Source: Verrucomicrobiota bacterium (GTDB lineage: Bacteria > Verrucomicrobiota > Verrucomicrobiia > Limisphaerales > UBA1096). From it: a stretch of 61,098 nt of DNA. Below, in pieces: positions 24,434-34,100 of this stretch. Within the stretch, counting starts at the first letter, position 1. Each line of letters opens with the position of its first letter. The position numbers and the translations under genes were made by a program. The notes beneath the pieces were generated by a model. It was not told the origin of the DNA, ran no database searches, and worked only from the letters and a program-made list of their open reading frames with translations. The stretch is from positions 1 through 61,098 of the forward strand of contig JACNJE010000110.1 of assembly GCA_014382705.1 (NCBI GenBank), read 5' to 3'.

Positions 24434-24502
24434 GGGAGGGACGAGTTCCACCTCGTCCCAAATTCATTTTGAAATGGGGCAAGGTGGAACTTGCCCCTCC
24501 CG
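24434..24502. repeat. Double hairpin inside a larger palindrome
   Basis: Two stable stem-loops sit side by side: GGGACGAG/CTCGTCCC (24438-24459) and GGGGCAAG/CTTGCCCC (24476-24497). Their loops are themselves complementary (TTCCACC and GGTGGAA). Outer GGGAGG and CCTCCC also pair, so one long fold is possible too. It lies just downstream of the octaheme cytochrome gene (minus strand) and could end its transcript. Confidence 0.7.
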
Positions 24503-24507
24503 CGTGG

Positions 24508-26385
24508 TCACTCCCGCAGTCGCATGGGGCGATTGTTGCGGGATTGGATGAGTTGCTGCACTGGGTTGGTTTGTCGTTTGCCGTCGGGGCTCAGCAACAC
24601 GCCGGCGGGATTTGTCGGGGGTGATTTCCACTTGGCCAAGGCGGCCTCGCGCTTGGCCAAGCGGTTGGGCTCGTCGGCGACGAAGTCGTACTCGAACGCC
24701 CCAAAACCGGGCTGCTTCATCAGGGCTTTGTGCGCCATGTAGCGGACGGCGGAGTACGGGTCGTTGAGCAACTCGGCGAGCAGCGGCGACTGCCAGCCGC
24801 TGCCGCTGGCCTCGAGCGCCGGTGGCCAGCCCATGTGCCACGCCGCGAGCGCGCGCTGCCCGGCGTCGCCTTTGAGCAGCCACAGCACCGAGGCGGCGGT
24901 CGTGCGGTGTTCGGCGGGCACGGCCGGCTTGGCCCGGCCGTTGCGCTTGGCCAGCTGCTCGGCCGTCCAGTCGAGCGTCTTGTCGAGGTGGCACAGGTTG
25001 CAGGCGTTCGGCCGGCCGGTCGCGAGCGTGGCGGCGACATCGGGCGTCTCGATGGTGTGGCCGCGGATGGCCTTGAGCAGGCCGTACGACGTGTGCGGCA
25101 TGTGGCAATTGTAACAGTTGCTGCCGGCCGAGCCGGCGGCGTGGCGGGTGTGCGCGGTGAGGTTGGCGGCCATCTCGTCGTGGCACTGGAGGCAGGCCCG
25201 GTTGCCGCGCATCCCGCGGGCGAGCTGGTCGTTGGGATCGCTGTCGTGCATCGAGTGGCAACTGACGCACGACATTTTGCCGCGCTGATGGCAGGGCGAC
25301 TCGAGCAGGCCGTTGTACTCGCGGCCGGTCACGCGGATGTGGCCGTCCGGCCAGAAAAAGTCGCCGAGGATGTCCGGGTTTTTCTCGAGCACCGGTTTCA
25401 GCCACGGTTGCTCGTCCAACTTGGATGGTTGGATGATGGGGGTGGTTGCCGCCAGGTCATCGCCGGGACGGTAGCGGAAGCCGTGCGTGGTCCACTCCTC
25501 GCTTTGGTCGAACCACTTCATGCCGTGGCACGAGCCGCAAACCTGCGAGCTGCGGACCGGGTCGAGGTCGGCCGGCTGCACGATGGCCAACGGCTCGGCG
25601 TCGAGCGCCGCCTGGCGTTCGGTCTCGGGCAGCTTGGCCAAGCGTTGCTGCCGCTCGACGTGCCGCGTGCCCGGGCCGTGGCACGCCTCGCACGAGATGC
25701 CGAGGTCGGCCACGCGCGACGCGTAGCGCCGCTCCGCCTGGTTGGGCCGGGGCTGCGGGCCGGTGGTGTGGCAGCGGATGCAGGTCAGGTTCCAGTTCTC
25801 CTTGCTGAGAACCGTGTGCGGGTCGCGGATGAACAGGCTGTTGCGCGGCGCCCAGCGTTGGTCGTCGATGAGCCACGCGAACGGGAAGCCGATCTGCAGG
25901 TTGCCCATCATGCCGGGCAGCCAAAAGACCTGCATGTGGTGCGAACCGGTGACCATGCCGAGCCGCAGGTGCAACGCCTCGGGATCGCGGCCGTCGGACG
26001 CGGCGTTGGCCGCGTCAACGCTCTCGATGGTCGTCCAATATTCGTCGCCGCGACGGTGCATCGTGAAGCGCTCGCCCTGAAACTCGTGCGCTTGGCCGTC
26101 GAACGCCGCCCGGACCGTGTCGGGCGACATGAGCTGGGTCATGCTCCGGTGATACGAGGCGTGCCAGCTTTGGTGTTCATCGGCGTGGCAGTCGCGGCAG
26201 GCGGCCGAGCCGGCGTATTCGTTGTCGTCGCGGCTGAACGGCAGGGTGGCGGCGAAGGGGGGTTGCGCTTGGCCAAGCGCTTGGCCGCTCTGCCCGGGCG
26301 GTTCAGTGAGGTTGATGGCCAGCAGGACAACGGCGACAATCGACAACGCAACCAGCCATCGGAGGGTGGAGGGGTGTGGTTTCAT
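24508..26385 (-). CDS. Octaheme c-type cytochrome, membrane-anchored or secreted
   Basis: A 625-aa protein with eight CxxCH haem sites: CRDCH, CIRCH, CEACH, CGSCH, CVSCH, CLQCH, CYNCH and CNLCH. An N-terminal hydrophobic segment (RWLVALSIVAVVLLAINL) is a signal or anchor, so it acts outside the cytoplasmic membrane. The part after the last haem has HEAT-like helical sequence. It belongs to the broad cytochrome c554/octaheme group; the substrate cannot be named. ATG 26385 (MKPHPSTL) is preferred over the upstream in-frame starts, which run into a repeat. Palindrome sites at 24632, 24653, 25634 and 26269, the last being part of a tandem dimer. Confidence 0.88.
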   Translation of the reverse strand: MKPHPSTLRWLVALSIVAVVLLAINLTEPPGQSGQALGQAQPPFAATLPFSRDDNEYAGSAACRDCHADEHQSWHASYHRSMTQLMSPDTVRAAFDGQAHEFQGERFTMHRRGDEYWTTIESVDAANAASDGRDPEALHLRLGMVTGSHHMQVFWLPGMMGNLQIGFPFAWLIDDQRWAPRNSLFIRDPHTVLSKENWNLTCIRCHTTGPQPRPNQAERRYASRVADLGISCEACHGPGTRHVERQQRLAKLPETERQAALDAEPLAIVQPADLDPVRSSQVCGSCHGMKWFDQSEEWTTHGFRYRPGDDLAATTPIIQPSKLDEQPWLKPVLEKNPDILGDFFWPDGHIRVTGREYNGLLESPCHQRGKMSCVSCHSMHDSDPNDQLARGMRGNRACLQCHDEMAANLTAHTRHAAGSAGSNCYNCHMPHTSYGLLKAIRGHTIETPDVAATLATGRPNACNLCHLDKTLDWTAEQLAKRNGRAKPAVPAEHRTTAASVLWLLKGDAGQRALAAWHMGWPPALEASGSGWQSPLLAELLNDPYSAVRYMAHKALMKQPGFGAFEYDFVADEPNRLAKREAALAKWKSPPTNPAGVLLSPDGKRQTNPVQQLIQSRNNRPMRLRE

Positions 26386-26429
26386 GCCGACGCTTGTTTC
26401 GTGTGATCCATGGCGTCGTGGATTCTGTT

Positions 26430-26534
26430 GCGCTCTCCCTCTCCCCGGCCCTCTCCCGCTGGGAGTGGGAGCTTGGCCAAGCGCGTTGCGCTGCATTCCT
26501 TCTCCCAAGGAGAAGGAGGGTGGATGAGGGTGTG
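26430..26534 (-). repeat. Dispersed ~110-bp intergenic element, copy 1
   Basis: Read on the minus strand it runs: ACCCTCATCC, then hairpin CTTCTCC/GGAGAAG, then the palindrome CGCTTGGCCAAGC, then hairpin CTCCCACTCCC/GGGAGAGGG, then CCGGGGAGAGGGAG. The same order recurs at 43281-43394 with most bases conserved. It sits in the 205-base gap upstream of the octaheme cytochrome gene. Confidence 0.85.
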
Positions 26535-26590
26535 AAGCCCCGGATTATTTTTATGCGATCTTCGCGGAGCGATTATCGAAAGGCCCCGAC

Positions 26591-27517
26591 TCAGCGGCTG
26601 GAGCTGCCCCACCAGATGTCGTTCGGGGCGGTTGGGCGGCCCCCCGTTTGGGCCATCGCATAAAACTTCTTGTAAGTCAGGTTGACCGATGCCCCGGAGA
26701 CGATGCCCACCGTGGACGCCCCGCCGATATCATCCCGGTTATTGCGGGCGGTGGAGCTGCTGACATGGCGCTGGGAAATCCCCTCATGCGGCTGGTTGCC
26801 GGCGTCGTTGAACCAAAATGGGTTACTGTCATCCGTTTCCCACTGGACGATGTCGCCGGGGTCGGTGGCCGAAATCTTTCGCACCTTGCTCGCATCATAT
26901 CCGCCCGTTTGTGGGCTGGGCTTGGCGTGAAAGAAAATGATGTTGCCGTTCCACGTGTAGCTGGTCAGCTTGATGGGGCGCTGGAGAAACAGCTTTTTGT
27001 TGGGGCCGGTCGAGGTGGCCTTGTCCTTGGGGCACATCAACACTTGGGGAGTTACCAGATAGTTCCCCAATTGGCCATGCTTGAACGATTCGTACTGGCC
27101 GGCCAGTTGTTTTTCCAAGCCGTTTACGGTGGTTGGGCTGGCATACGACGGCATGCCGGTTGTGCCTTTCCAGTTGTGGGACGCGACCGTGCACCGGGAG
27201 CCTGCCTTGAATCCTGTGTTATTTTCCCCCGAACTGCCGGCATAGGCCCAGCCGGTGGGGCCGCTACCGTTACCGCCCCAGGTGGGGTGGGGCAGGTACT
27301 CTTCGTGGTCGCCGGTGAACATGTTCAAGGCCAGCATGATCTGCTTGTTGTTGTTCCAGTCGATGGAGTTGTGGGCCTTGTCCTTGGCCCGGGCCAGGGC
27401 CGGCAACAATAGCGCCGCCAGGATGGCAATGATGGCGATCACCACCAGCAACTCGATGAGCGTGAAGCCAAGCAGAACCTTGGTGCCCAGTGTCTTGCGA
27501 ACGGTTGTCTTTTTCAT
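26591..27517 (-). CDS. Prepilin-type N-terminal cleavage/methylation domain protein
   Basis: A 308-aa pseudopilin-like protein. A basic leader ([16 protein letters not shown]) is followed by [29 protein letters not shown], with the conserved glutamate at position 5 of the mature form. The globular part is Gly/Asn/Ser-rich and has few known motifs; [20 protein letters not shown] lies near the end. It is less clearly of the H-x9-DG type than the gene at 23638. It is the middle of three such genes on the minus strand. Confidence 0.85.
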   Translation of the reverse strand: MKKTTVRKTLGTKVLLGFTLIELLVVIAIIAILAALLLPALARAKDKAHNSIDWNNNKQIMLALNMFTGDHEEYLPHPTWGGNGSGPTGWAYAGSSGENNTGFKAGSRCTVASHNWKGTTGMPSYASPTTVNGLEKQLAGQYESFKHGQLGNYLVTPQVLMCPKDKATSTGPNKKLFLQRPIKLTSYTWNGNIIFFHAKPSPQTGGYDASKVRKISATDPGDIVQWETDDSNPFWFNDAGNQPHEGISQRHVSSSTARNNRDDIGGASTVGIVSGASVNLTYKKFYAMAQTGGRPTAPNDIWWGSSSR

Positions 27518-27705
27518 GATTTTGAAAGTTCAATATGAAGCCGGTCAGCCGCGTGTGGACTGAAAGACTTGCTGCGGACGGAAACTAGCCCTCCCCGGCT
27601 CGGGAGTCAAACGCAAATCGGGCGAGATTCGAGTGGGCGTTGTGCGTGGCCAAGCACCTCGGCATGACACCGGGTGCGTCTCGGAGTGGGGACAGTCGCT
27701 GCCGC

Positions 27706-27741
27706 TAAAAAAAAAGACCCTCCCGAAAAGGGAGGGTCTTT
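27706..27741 (-). terminator. Intrinsic terminator downstream of the prepilin gene at 27761
   Basis: On the minus strand AAAGACCCTCCC pairs with GGGAGGGTCTTT around a short TTTTC loop, followed by an unbroken T-run. It begins about 20 bases after the stop codon. It is the clearest rho-independent terminator in the window. Confidence 0.88.
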
Positions 27742-27760
27742 GAAAAAGGGTTCGATCAGG

Positions 27761-28537
27761 TTATTTCCCGTCCGGGAAAATCAAAACAGTTGTGCTAGAG
27801 GATGAAGGCCCTGTTTCGCTTATGTATTGGTTGAGCTTCTGGGTGGTGGCCTGCTGAACCGATGAGTCAGACAGAAGAATATCACCCTGTTCCTCGTGGA
27901 GGCTCTCGGTCCACATCGCTTTCTTTTTAACGTTATTGCCGCTCAAATCCGTTTTCTTGAACGAGATGTAATCGGCTTGCTTCTCGTCGTTGTTGTAGTT
28001 GCCATAAGCAATGTTACGGTCACCGGCGAGGATATATTGCGGCTTTGATTCGTCGGCTTCCTGGCCCAAGAAGTAGCTCATGCTCTTGTTGCCGTTCTTG
28101 TGTTTCTTTTCAGTCCCTTCGCAGAACGGAACAATGCTCTTGTTTCGGCGATCCACATCGGCTGCGTTATCAAAGGTGGTGGATTCCGTGCGGGTGTCTC
28201 GCGGGCATCGAACCACTTTCGGGTTGCTCAGCTCGTTCCCAAGCGCCTGCCAATGCCGGCAAACTTCCGTTTTGAATTTCTTGTCAAGGAACTCCGATGA
28301 ACCCCCCTCCAGCGCTCTCACCTGCCACGGGAACCGATCCTGGTTGTCCGTCGCGTAGATGCGGGTGGCGATACCTACCTGCTTGAGGTTGTTCACGCAG
28401 GAGATGCGCTGAGCCTTTGCCTTTGCCTTTGCCAACGCGGGCAGGAGCATGCCGGCCAGGATGGCAATGATTGCGATAACGACCAGCAGCTCGATGAGCG
28501 TGAAGGCCCCGACTTTGTTTTTATGAAAACGCTTCAT
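27761..28537 (-). CDS. Prepilin-type N-terminal cleavage/methylation domain protein
   Basis: A 258-aa pseudopilin-like protein: leader [11 protein letters not shown], then [20 protein letters not shown] and the usual [22 protein letters not shown] helix. Two cysteines (VCRHW, VRCPRD) may form a disulfide outside the cell. The C-terminus is Ser/Thr-rich (SSSSTT). It is followed by its own terminator and has a long upstream region, so it is probably transcribed alone. Base composition is somewhat more AT-rich than the neighbours. Confidence 0.86.
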   Translation of the reverse strand: MKRFHKNKVGAFTLIELLVVIAIIAILAGMLLPALAKAKAKAQRISCVNNLKQVGIATRIYATDNQDRFPWQVRALEGGSSEFLDKKFKTEVCRHWQALGNELSNPKVVRCPRDTRTESTTFDNAADVDRRNKSIVPFCEGTEKKHKNGNKSMSYFLGQEADESKPQYILAGDRNIAYGNYNNDEKQADYISFKKTDLSGNNVKKKAMWTESLHEEQGDILLSDSSVQQATTQKLNQYISETGPSSSSTTVLIFPDGK

Positions 28538-28970
28538 GATGCAATTCTCGTTTTATTAGTTAACAGTTAACACTTTCAAAACACCTTACCGTACGGGTGA
28601 AAGGAAGGCGCAGCCTCGTGTCCGATTGAACCGTTGTCAACGCCAAACTTAAAAAAAAATAGCACACGAAATGCCATCATTTCAGGGTCGAATTACGATT
28701 CGATTCGGAGTGCCAAACAGGGTTGAAGAGTGTGAGTTTCACTCGATTTGCGTGATCCTCACACAAACGGGGGCTTTTTGGCTTGATCTGTGGTGGGTGG
28801 TTTGCTGGCTTTAATTGAGGGCTGTCCACGTGCCGATGCGGTTTGTCGGCGGATTTCGGAAGGTTAGCGTTGTGGGGGCTTCTGCCGCGCGATACAAGCG
28901 TGGCGGTGGCAATGAAATTGCTGGAGGCGCGCCGGAGGGTTGGGCGGCCCGGGAGCCGTGTCATCACTTA
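28538..28970. other. 433-base divergent intergenic region, no gene seen
   Basis: Between the divergent prepilin gene and rnr. It has a direct repeat of GTTAAC near 28560 (gttaacagttaac), a run of nine A at about 28650, and otherwise nothing I can name. A minus-strand ORF of 96 codons (28677-28967) and the 5' extension of the rnr frame to 28815 look non-coding. Promoters for both flanking genes must lie here, but none is clear enough to mark. Confidence 0.6.
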
Positions 28971-31196
28971 ATGAATCTTGAAAATCGACTTCTGCGCCTG
29001 TTGGGGCGCAAACAGTACGTCCCAGCCGGGGCGGATGACCTCACCAAAAAACTCGGGCTTGGCCAAGCGCAGGCCAGGGAGGTGCGGCGCGAACTGCGCG
29101 GCCTGGTCCAATCGGGCCGGGTGGTGCCCCTGCCGGACAAGCGATTTGCGCTCCCGGTGGATGAGGACCTGGTCGCCGGGCGCATCCTCATGAACCGCCG
29201 CGGCGGCGGCCGGGTGGTCACCACCGATGCGTCGCAGCCGGCCATCGACATCTCTCCCAACGCCGCCGGCACGGCGATGCACAACGACCGCGTGCTGGTG
29301 CGGGTGGACTCGGCCCCGCCGCCCGCGCGCCGCCGGGGCCATCGCCCGCCGCCGGGGCCAAGCGGCAAGGTGGTCGAGGTGCTCGAGCGCGCCCGCACGC
29401 AGGTGGTCGGCACGCTCGAGAAATCGCGGCAGCTTTGGTACGTCGTGCCGGGCGACCCGCGGATCACGCACGACATTTACCTGCCCAAGCTTGGCCAAGC
29501 GGCCAAGCCGAAGGCCAAGCGCGGCGACCGGGTGGTGGTGGAGATCACCGAGTGGCCGTCGCGCCACAACGCGCCGGAGGGCAGGTTGCTCGAGGTGATC
29601 GGCAGCCCAAGCGCGCCGGGTGTCGATGTCGAGTCGGTCATCCGGCAGTATGAGCTGCCAACGCGCTTCCCGGACAAGGTGCAGGCCGAGGCGCGGCGCC
29701 TGGGCGCGAAGGTGACGACGGCCGACGGCAAGGGCCGCCGGGATTGCCGCAAACATTGTGTCGTGACGATCGACCCGGCCGACGCGCGGGACTTCGACGA
29801 CGCCATTTCGCTGGAGCGCCTCGAGGGGCGGCGGTGGCGCTTGTGGGTGCACATCGCCGACGTGTCGCACTACGTCACGCCCGGGAGCGCGCTCGACAGG
29901 GAGGCGCGGCGGCGCGGCAACTCGACCTATCTCATCGACCGCGTCATCCCGATGCTGCCGGAGGCGCTGAGCAACGAGCTGTGCTCGCTCAAGCCGGGCG
30001 TCGATCGGCTGGCACGCAGCGTGGAGTTTGTGCTGAGCGACAAAGGGCGGGTCGAGCAGGCAAAGTTTCACTCGACCGTCATCTGCTCGAAACGCCGCTT
30101 TTCGTACGAGGAAGCGATGACGATCCTCGAGCGGCCGCCATCGGGCGACATCGAGCGGATGCTGCACGACGCCCATCGCCTCGCGCAAAAGCTGCGGCAG
30201 GCCCGCTTCCGGGCAGGCGCGCTGGATCTCGACGTGCCGGAGCACAAGGTGCTGCTCGATGCCAAGGGCCGGCTGAGCGAGGTGCGCCGAGTGGAGAACG
30301 ACGTGTCGCACCAGTTGATCGAGGAATTCATGCTGCTGGCCAACGAGGCGGTTGCAAAGGAGATCAAGCGCCGCCGCGTCAAGGCGATCCACCGCGTCCA
30401 CGACGAGCCGGACACCGAGAAGCTGGACAACCTCCGGGCGCAGGCGGCGTTGATGGGGCTGCGCGCCGGCAATCTGTCCGACCAGAAACAGGCCGGCAAA
30501 TTTCTCGCCGGTCTCAAGGGACATCCGCTTGCGGACGTCTTCCGGATCGGCTACCTGCGCTGCATGAAGCGGGCCTGCTACTCGACCGAGCCGATCGGCC
30601 ACTACGGCCTGGCCAAGGACGACTACGTTCACTTCACCTCGCCGATCCGCCGGTACGCCGACCTGATCGTCCACCGCGTCGTGTACCAGCGGGCCAAGCT
30701 CGACGCCGCGGCGCTGGCGACGGCGGCCGACCATATTTCGCTGACCGAGCGCAACTCCGCCGACGCCGAGCTGGACAGCAAACTCATCAAGCTGCTGAGC
30801 CATTTGCGCCGGCAGCTCGACCGGAAAAAACCGGAGACCTACACAGCGATGGTCACCGAGGTGCGCAACATCGGCGCGATGGTGGACATCACTGAGCTGG
30901 GCCTGAAGGGACTGGTCAAGCGCCTGAGCCTGAGCGGCGACCATTACCGGTTCGTGCCGGAGCGGGGCCGCCTCGTCGGCCGGCTGCGCGGCAACGAGAT
31001 CGCACCGGGCGATCAACTGAAAGTGCAGATCGAGAATGTCGACCTGCATAAGAAACAGGCCGACTTTCGCGTCGTCAACCCCCAGCCGGCCAAGGGCAAA
31101 AAAAAGTCGAAGCCAGCCCGGAACGCGCCCCCCCAAACAGCTCCCCAGCGCAAAGGAAAACCAAGGCAACCCAACGCCAGGCGCAGACGAAGATGA
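28971..31196 (+). CDS. rnr: Ribonuclease R
   Basis: 3'-5' processive exoribonuclease of the RNB family, degrading structured RNA. The N-terminal winged-helix region (MNLENRLLRLLGRKQYVP) fits the usual start, so ATG 28971 is chosen over 28815; 741 aa. Cold-shock-like domains precede the RNB catalytic domain, whose metal-binding aspartates are in DPADARDFDDAISL (about residue 265). HFTSPIRRYADLIVHR is the second signature. A C-terminal S1 domain and a basic tail (KGKKKSKPARN) follow. Palindromes at 29059 and 29491 both encode LGQA. The stop overlaps the next gene by four bases. Confidence 0.95.
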   Translation: MNLENRLLRLLGRKQYVPAGADDLTKKLGLGQAQAREVRRELRGLVQSGRVVPLPDKRFALPVDEDLVAGRILMNRRGGGRVVTTDASQPAIDISPNAAGTAMHNDRVLVRVDSAPPPARRRGHRPPPGPSGKVVEVLERARTQVVGTLEKSRQLWYVVPGDPRITHDIYLPKLGQAAKPKAKRGDRVVVEITEWPSRHNAPEGRLLEVIGSPSAPGVDVESVIRQYELPTRFPDKVQAEARRLGAKVTTADGKGRRDCRKHCVVTIDPADARDFDDAISLERLEGRRWRLWVHIADVSHYVTPGSALDREARRRGNSTYLIDRVIPMLPEALSNELCSLKPGVDRLARSVEFVLSDKGRVEQAKFHSTVICSKRRFSYEEAMTILERPPSGDIERMLHDAHRLAQKLRQARFRAGALDLDVPEHKVLLDAKGRLSEVRRVENDVSHQLIEEFMLLANEAVAKEIKRRRVKAIHRVHDEPDTEKLDNLRAQAALMGLRAGNLSDQKQAGKFLAGLKGHPLADVFRIGYLRCMKRACYSTEPIGHYGLAKDDYVHFTSPIRRYADLIVHRVVYQRAKLDAAALATAADHISLTERNSADAELDSKLIKLLSHLRRQLDRKKPETYTAMVTEVRNIGAMVDITELGLKGLVKRLSLSGDHYRFVPERGRLVGRLRGNEIAPGDQLKVQIENVDLHKKQADFRVVNPQPAKGKKKSKPARNAPPQTAPQRKGKPRQPNARRRRR

Positions 31197-34100
31197 GATG
31201 CAGATTGAAGCAAGGGGTGGCGCTATTTGCGGTCGCGTTGGCAGGGGCCGCCTTTGTAAGCCGCGACCATTGGCAGGCAACCGTTGCCGTCACTTCGCAG
31301 ATTCAAACACCTGACCAACCGCCGGTGGAATCTGCCAAGCGCTTGGCCAAGCGGGCATCGCGCCCGGCGGCATCTTCCCAACAGGAGCCGCCGCCGTTGG
31401 CCAAGGCGATCGACCGCGGCCAGCCGCTGCGGCTGCAACTGCCGGGGCGCGAGCCGCTCGACTTTTCCTTCCGTGATTTTGCGCTGCTCGCCGACGGCTA
31501 CCGCACGACGCTTGGCCAAACGGGCCGGCTCGACGCCGAACTGCGAGTTTTCGACGGCCGCGCCATCGGCGACGATGGCCAAGTGCACACGGCGACGCTG
31601 GCACTGGCCAACCGCTCCGCCGCCGGGGGGGTGCGCTTGGCCGATGGCGGCCAGGTGCAGTTTCGGAGCGATGGCGCCGGATCGTTCAAGGCCTTGGCCG
31701 GCCGGCAGCCGACGCTGGCGTGCGCACGCGACCCGCGCACCGGCGCGTATCGGACAATGTCGCTCGACGGCTTGGCCAAGCCGGACTGGAGCGAAGCCAA
31801 GCCGGCCACGCTCGAGCCGTCGCCGGAGTACCCAATGATGGCCAGCTCCGGGCTGGATCCGGTGACCGGCGCGCCGACCCTGGTGCTCGGCAGCCCGGCC
31901 AACCCGCCGCGCTACGAGGCGTCACTCAAGGTGGCCACGGTGATAGTCGCGCTCGACAAGTTGGCCACCGGCTTGAACTCGAAAAACCACCTCACGGAAG
32001 TCACCAGCCAAACCCTCGCGCTGATGGCCAACGTGGCGGCGATCTACGAAAACCAGTTGGGCATCCGGGTGTTGATGCAGGAGTTGATCCTCACGCCGGA
32101 CTCGGATGACTACGACGACATTCCGTTCGATGACAACGGCGGCACGCTGGACGAGTTCGCGGACTGGACGCAGCGGTGGCGCCCCGAGTCCACCTACGGG
32201 CAGACGGTGGCGATTCGTTTCGGGGACGGCCTGAGCGGAGGCATCCTGGGCATCGCCTACCAGAACGCGCTGCACACGCGCAACGGGGTCGGCGTGTTGC
32301 GGCCCGGTTTCGGCTGGGCGCTGACCAGCCACGAGATGGGGCACGTGTTCGGCTCGTCCCATTCGCTGGGCGGCATCATGAACGGGCAATACACGACCGA
32401 GGAGCGTTCTTTTTTCAAGGACATCGAGGGGCAGGAGTTCACGGCGGCGTCGCAGATTTACAACCGGGCCGGCGGACGGCTCACCGGGCCGGCGACCATG
32501 CGCAACCCGGACGAGATGCCGTTCGCCGTGGACGACGTCGCCTGGGCCGCGCCGGGCGAGCAGATCCGCTACGACGTGTTGGCCAACGACCTGAAACAGG
32601 TTTATCGCGGTCAGGAAAACCGCCTGACGCTGGCGGAGGTCGGCCGCGTCACGCCGCGTTACGCCGGGTCCGTGGCTATCGCGGACGGGCAGGCGGTGTT
32701 CACGCCGTCAACCGGGTTCGCGGGCACCGTCTGGTTCAGCTACTCGGTGCGCGGCGATGTCGGCCGCGGCTGGCTGCACAAGGGCGACGTCGCCGTGGTG
32801 GTCGGCGATCCCGAGGGCAACGCCCACGAGCTGAACCTGGCTGCGGGCCAGGCGCGCACCCTGAAGCTGCCCGGCGACGGCAACATCACCCAGTTGCGCC
32901 CGCCGGAACAGGCGGCAATGCACGAGATGATCAGCGATTCGGCAGTGTACATCCTGCGCGCCGACGCGGATGCCAGCGGCAGCGAAACCATCTGGTACCG
33001 CGCCGGGGGGAAGCGGCAAACCCTGACACTCAACTACATCAACGAGCCGCCGGTCGCCGAGCCGGACGTGCTGTACCTCAGCCCCGGCGAAACGGTCAGC
33101 TTCAACCCGCTGGCCAACGACCACGCGGCCGGGCTGCGGGGCGCGTTCAAGACCGAGCCGGTCATCGCCGTCGGCACCACCGGTGAGGGGCGGGACGGGC
33201 AGGACTATTTCCCCAGCGGCTTTCGTCTTTTCAGCGCGCGCTCGAGGGCCAGCCAACTGGGCAGCCTGACCGTCCATCGCTCACCAGTGATGCGCGACGG
33301 CCGCCGCCGCAACGACCCGAACGGCCTGCTGACCTTCAAGGCGAAAAGCTCGGCCAGCGGCATCGGGGTGATCGAGTACACGATCGAGGACGCGCTTGGC
33401 CAGCGCGCCAGCGGCACGGTGCAGGTCATCGTGGACGGTGCCAGCGACACGCTCCTGAGCGCCAGTGATGACGCACGCGGCTGGGTGCCGACCCACGGCC
33501 GCCACGATGACACATGGACGGCAGCCGATTTCAACGACGCCACCTGGGAACGCGGCCGCAACGGGGCCGGCTACGAGCGCAGCAGCGGCTACCAGTCGCT
33601 CATCAGTTCCGCGCTCAATTTCCGCACGCAAATGTACAACAAGGCCGAGTCGCTTTACCTGCGGTACGCCTTCGATATCGACGATCCGGCGGCGATCGGG
33701 CAACTCAGGCTGCGGATGAAATATGACGACGGTTTCGTCGCCTACCTCAACGGCAAACGGGTGGCCTCCGCCAACGCGCCGCCAAATCCGCAGTGGAACT
33801 CCGGCGCAACAACCACGCACGACGACTCCCTGGCGGTGCGGTACGAATCGTTCGACATCAGCGGGCATGGGAACCGGTTGCGCTCCGGCAAAAACATCCT
33901 CGCCATTCACGGCCTGAACAGCGGCCTGACCAGCTCCGACATGCTGATCGTCGCCGAGCTCGTTGCGACCGACACCGGCAAATCGCGCCTGCCGGAGGTT
34001 GTTTGCGAGCCGCCGGCCGAGCAGACACCGGAGTCGGTCACACTCGCGGGACGCCTGCCCGGGGTCGCGGCCAACACGAGGGCATTTTTCGTCTGGGGCC

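Noticed and set aside
28677-28967. 96-codon minus-strand frame upstream of rnr
   Set aside because: No ribosome binding site, low-quality composition and no recognisable domain; treated as intergenic.
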